In this document: piece after piece, positions 61,901-64,000 of the stretch
How positions within the stretch are numbered: position 1 is the first letter of the stretch
How the letters are laid out: every line of letters starts with the position of its first letter
Assembly: GCF_015999305.1 (NCBI RefSeq)
Contig: NZ_JAEAGP010000001.1
Span: 1,240,001 to 1,304,000, forward strand
DNA length: 64,000 bases
DNA from: Erythrobacter sp. YJ-T3-07
Lineage (GTDB): Bacteria > Pseudomonadota > Alphaproteobacteria > Sphingomonadales > Sphingomonadaceae
Reading direction: 5' to 3'
The notes under the pieces: generated by a model
What the model saw: only the letters and a program-made list of their open reading frames with translations
Told to the model about the DNA's origin: nothing
Database searches by the model: none
Position numbers and translations under genes: made by a program

Positions 61901-64000
61901 CAATGACGCAGGCGAGGGCTATGTCGTATTCGGCTCGGCCTCCGGTTTCGGGACCGATATCGGCGGTCGCCAGGTGATCGATCTCACCACGCTGACCGCG
62001 ACGCAGGGGTTCATCATCCAGGGCGATGTGTTGAGAGACTGGGCCGGATTCTCTGTCTCCTCCGCGGGTGACATCAATGGCGACGGCCTCGACGATCTGA
62101 TCGTCGGAGCCCCCTTGGGCAGCGATGGCGCTAGCTATGCCGGGGAAGCCTATGTCGTATTCGGTTCGGCCTCCGGGTTCGGAACCGAAATCGGCGATCG
62201 TCAGGTGATCGACCTGACGACGCTGAGCGAAACGCAGGGCTTCATCATTCAGGGTGATGAGAGGTACGACCAGGCCGGCAGGGCGGTCTCCACGGCTGGC
62301 GACATCAATGGTGACGGGTATGACGACCTGATCGTCGGTGCGCGGGTCGGCGACGACGGCGGCATCAATGCCGGCGAAGGCTACGTCATCTTCGGCGGCG
62401 CGACCGGCACCGGGAGCACGACCGCAGTCACCCGCACCGGCAGCGCAGGCGCGGACAACCTGATCGGCAATGCAGGCGACGACACGCTTGTCGGCGGCGG
62501 CGGCGCGGATGTGATCCGCGGCGGTGCGGGCAATGATACGATCTCGGTTGCGGACCTCACCTTCGCGGATATCCGCGGCGGTCATGGCAGCGATACGCTG
62601 GCGCTGGCCGGATCGGGCCTCTCGCTCGACCTGACCGCCAACGCAACGCGCTCGCGGCTCGACTCGATCGAGGTGATCGACCTGACCGGCAGCGGCGATA
62701 ACAGCCTGACGTTGAACCGGCTCGCGGTGTTCGGCCTGTCCGACAACACCAGCGGCGGGGTCACCACGCTGATTGTCACCGGCGATGCGGGCGATTCGGT
62801 CACGCTCAATGAGCTCGGCTGGACGAGCGCGCCGGATCTGGTTCAGGGTGCAACCACCTATCAGGTGTTCACCAACGGGGCCGCGCGTCTGCTGGTAGAG
62901 CAGGGCGTCAGTTTCTCGGGCAATTTCGCCGTCCCGGTCTTCACCTCCGGCGCGACCGCGAGCGTGGCGGAAAACCAGACCGCCGCCTATACCGCCGTTG
63001 CGACGGATGCCGACGGCACCGCGTTGACTTTTGCGATCAGCGGCACGGATGCAGCGCTGTTCACCATCAACGCCAGCACCGGCGTGGTGACCTTCCGCAA
63101 TGCGCCGGACTACGAGAACCCGGCGGATGCGGGTGGCGACAACGTCTACAACTTCACCGTCACCGCCAGCGACGGGACCAACACGACCGATCAGTCGGTG
63201 GCGGTCACCGTCAACGACGTTGTCGAACAGCGGATCATCGACCTGACCACGCTGACCGGCGCGCAAGGGTTCATAATTCAGGGTGACGTGGCTTCGGACG
63301 CTCTTGGCAGATCCGTTTCTTGGGCGGGCGACGTCAATGGTGATGGCCTCGCGGATGTGATTATTGGCGCCACGGGCGGCGACGATGGCGGCAGCTTTGC
63401 AGGCGAAGCCTATGTGGTGTTCGGCACGCAGAGCGGCTTCGGCAGCGATGTGGACGGCCGCCAGGTGATCGACCTGACCACGCTGACCGCTGCGCAGGGC
63501 TTTATCATCCAAGGCGATACGGGATATGACGTAACCGGCCGTTCGGTGTCTTCGGCGGGCGACGTTAATGGCGACGGATTCGACGACCTGATCGTCGGTG
63601 CTTATGGCGGCGACGACGGCGGTAGCGGTGCCGGCGAAGCCTATGTCGTATTCGGCTCGGCCAATGGTTTCGGCACAAATGTTGGCGGTCGGCAGGTCAT
63701 CGACCTGACCACGCTGACCGCTGCGCAGGGCTTCATCATCCAGGGCGATGTAGTAAGTGACCGGGCCGGGTACTCGGTTTCCTCCGCGGGCGATATCAAT
63801 GGTGACGGCTTCGACGACCTGATCGTCGGTGCTTATGGCGGCGACGACGGCGGCAGCTACGCAGGTGAGGCTTACGTCGTATTCGGCTCGGCCAGCGGGT
63901 TTGGAACCAATATTGGCGGCCGCCAAGTAATCGACCTTACGTCTCTCACCGCAGCACAAGGTTTCATCATCCAGGGCGATGATATCAGCGATCGGGCCGG
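58908..64000 (+). CDS. Giant repeat adhesin/matrix protein: VCBS, cadherin-like, FG-GAP and RTX repeats; 3'-partial
   Basis: Open frame of at least 1,697 codons from GTG at 58908 (GGAGGGG 7 nt upstream), running off the right edge. No signal peptide is seen in VAYRSFGRFDSYVNLGIG. Domain order by residue: unique N-terminus 1-82; six VCBS-type repeats about 84-430; two cadherin-like domains about 435-635 (ITSGPSASVSENQ, FNIDAATGVVTFRNAPDYENP); seven FG-GAP repeats about 638-1160; RTX repeats and a unique beta region about 1175-1340; a third cadherin-like domain about 1343-1440; at least four further FG-GAP repeats. FG-GAP units carry GDxNGDGxxD calcium motifs, as in integrin-alpha propellers. 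A large secreted adhesin, biofilm matrix or S-layer-type protein is likely, probably a type I secretion substrate. Confidence 0.9.
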   Translation, partial: MAYRSFGRFDSYVNLGIGAQAIDRQVSGEWTDLTGERWYASRQTTSLSLPDWQADPFSTVYAPLPQPVPTQPAQAEFGDTTAIYDGFGYLPSAGGWSDQQTAPRTMADMNGDGRADIVGFGEAGVYVALADSQGGFGQAFLAYNSFGFGDAAGGWADSVTYPRAIADVNGDGRADLIGFGSAGVFVALGEAPGSGQGLAFGNVFLAIEGFGAADAGGGWFSNDAYPRMIGDVNGDGRADIVGFGGRGVFVSLGQADGTFAASQSAYSGFGRSDGTGAWIWQQETPRELADVNGDGRADIIAFGRDGVYVSFGQANATFATASFALASFGADAAAGGWVNNDTYPRRVGDVNGDGFADIVGFGSNGVYVAVGRGDGTFADPVMTIQGFGGSDEAGGWSSESRFPRVLADLNGDGVADIVGFGPGSVYGALGVNPNRSAPVITSGPSASVSENQTSAYLARATDADGNAITFSISGTDAALFTINASTGVVTFRNAPDFENPADAGGDNVYNFTVTASDGRFSTDQAVALTVTNANDNSPVFTSGATVNVAENQTAAYTATTTDADGNIILYSISGVDAALFNIDAATGVVTFRNAPDYENPADAGGDNVYNFTVTASDGTNSTNQAVAVTVTDVLEQRIIDLTTLTGAQGFIIQGDAAHDYAGTSVSFAGDLNGDGYADVIVGAPDGDDGGSVAGEAYVVFGSASGFGTDVDGRQVIDLTTLTAAQGFVIQGDSAADRAGGTVSSAGDINGDGYDDLIVGAAGGDDGGSLSGEAYVVFGTASGFGTNVNGRQVVDLTTLTAAQGFIIQGDTANNSAGTAVSWAGDVNGDGYGDVIIGATGVDDGGSRAGAAYVVFGSASGFGSDVDGRQVIDLTTLAAAQGFIIQGDEASDNAGWSVSSAGDVNGDGYDDLIVGARYGDDGGSNAGEAYVVFGSASGFGSDVNGRQVIDLTTLNATQGFIIQGDVEGDLSGWSVSSAGDVNGDGYDDLIVGARYGDDGGNDAGEGYVVFGSASGFGTDIGGRQVIDLTTLTATQGFIIQGDVLRDWAGFSVSSAGDINGDGLDDLIVGAPLGSDGASYAGEAYVVFGSASGFGTEIGDRQVIDLTTLSETQGFIIQGDERYDQAGRAVSTAGDINGDGYDDLIVGARVGDDGGINAGEGYVIFGGATGTGSTTAVTRTGSAGADNLIGNAGDDTLVGGGGADVIRGGAGNDTISVADLTFADIRGGHGSDTLALAGSGLSLDLTANATRSRLDSIEVIDLTGSGDNSLTLNRLAVFGLSDNTSGGVTTLIVTGDAGDSVTLNELGWTSAPDLVQGATTYQVFTNGAARLLVEQGVSFSGNFAVPVFTSGATASVAENQTAAYTAVATDADGTALTFAISGTDAALFTINASTGVVTFRNAPDYENPADAGGDNVYNFTVTASDGTNTTDQSVAVTVNDVVEQRIIDLTTLTGAQGFIIQGDVASDALGRSVSWAGDVNGDGLADVIIGATGGDDGGSFAGEAYVVFGTQSGFGSDVDGRQVIDLTTLTAAQGFIIQGDTGYDVTGRSVSSAGDVNGDGFDDLIVGAYGGDDGGSGAGEAYVVFGSANGFGTNVGGRQVIDLTTLTAAQGFIIQGDVVSDRAGYSVSSAGDINGDGFDDLIVGAYGGDDGGSYAGEAYVVFGSASGFGTNIGGRQVIDLTSLTAAQGFIIQGDDISDRA
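59154..60200 (+). repeat. Six VCBS-type repeats near the N-terminus of the giant protein
   Basis: Six units with the same consensus as the preceding gene (GFG...AGGW...PR...DVNGDGRADIVGFG..GVYVALG). The second unit again has an insertion (GEAPGSGQGLAFGNV). The unit number and inserted position agree with the neighbouring gene's block, indicating that the entire six-repeat module was duplicated between the two genes. Confidence 0.85.
60819..62400 (+). repeat. Seven tandem 231-bp FG-GAP repeats (block A)
   Basis: Seven in-frame units of exactly 77 codons. Equivalent Ile/Val codons fall at 60819, 61050, 61281, 61512, 61743, 61974 and 62205. Each unit reads RQVIDLTTLTAAQGFIIQGD, then AGDVNGDGYDDLIVGA, then GEAYVVFGSASGFG. 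The constant length with no indels and high identity suggests recent expansion or gene-conversion. Confidence 0.93.
63234..64000 (+). repeat. At least four tandem 231-bp FG-GAP repeats (block B), cut by the window edge
   Basis: Units start at equivalent codons 63234, 63465, 63696 and 63927, with the same 77-codon consensus as block A. The block is preceded by a cadherin-like domain, as block A is, so a larger cadherin plus FG-GAP unit is itself repeated. Confidence 0.92.

Noticed and set aside
58881..63959. Long minus-strand open frames (666 and 786 codons) opposite the giant repeat protein
   Set aside because: They are reverse complements of the FG-GAP, cadherin and VCBS repeats, which lack stop codons on that strand. 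The plus strand has a ribosome site and recognised domains.
60819..64000. The regular repeats as a CRISPR array
   Set aside because: Units are 231 bp, in frame and protein-coding, with no short direct repeats separated by unique spacers.

Overview
The window is high-GC, gene-dense DNA from an alphaproteobacterium. The TonB-dependent receptors paired with exported esterases, the many TetR-type regulators, GPH symporters and Tat-exported enzymes point to the order Sphingomonadales, probably an Erythrobacteraceae or Sphingomonadaceae member. This placement rests on gene content and protein style, not on a marker gene. No rRNA, tRNA, CRISPR array or insertion sequence was recognised.

Left part (1-6.8 kb): a tripartite RND multidrug pump (outer-membrane channel running off the left edge, inner-membrane pump, periplasmic adaptor) with its own TetR repressor and three matching operator-like sites. 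Next (6.9-14.0 kb) is a compact nutrient module: MFS transporter and TetR regulator on one strand and, divergently, a TonB receptor followed by three overlapping genes for a class III aminotransferase (resembling fumonisin aminotransferase FumI), a PfkB-type kinase and a class II (FucA-type) aldolase. The three enzymes form a logical route: deaminate to a ketone, phosphorylate, then cleave by retro-aldol reaction.

Middle (14.0-31.2 kb): an esterase island. Four type-B carboxylesterases with different export signals, a second TonB receptor, a Tat-exported DapA-family lyase, a Tat-exported MmgE/PrpD protein, an amidohydrolase, a VOC protein, a TesB-like thioesterase and two TetR-type regulators. 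A 19-bp motif recurs in front of four transcription units here, and a diverged intergenic repeat lies in opposite orientations near the ends of the 14-25 kb part. The inferred picture is uptake of an ester-containing compound and hydrolysis in the periplasm or at the outer membrane.

Next (31.2-46.9 kb): acyl-CoA catabolism. A FadB/FadJ-type fused hydratase/dehydrogenase, an S12 serine esterase, a thiolase, an acyl-CoA synthetase, an unusual TetR protein with two DNA-binding domains, and a six-gene leftward operon (three acyl-CoA dehydrogenases, two tandem GPH symporters, one MFS carrier). Products of the esterase island could be finished here, but the actual substrate cannot be read from sequence.

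Right part (46.9-64 kb): a membrane-anchored glutamate-synthase-like FMN protein, a PoxB-type pyruvate:quinone oxidoreductase, a small lipoprotein, and the cyoABCD quinol oxidase, which could oxidise quinol made by PoxB. The window ends with two large repeat proteins without Sec signals. One has a GH114-like barrel, RTX repeats and a six-repeat VCBS block. The other (at least 1,697 residues, running off the right edge) has a related six-repeat block, cadherin-like domains, RTX repeats and FG-GAP repeats encoded by 231-bp tandem units. They look like type-I-secreted surface or matrix proteins.
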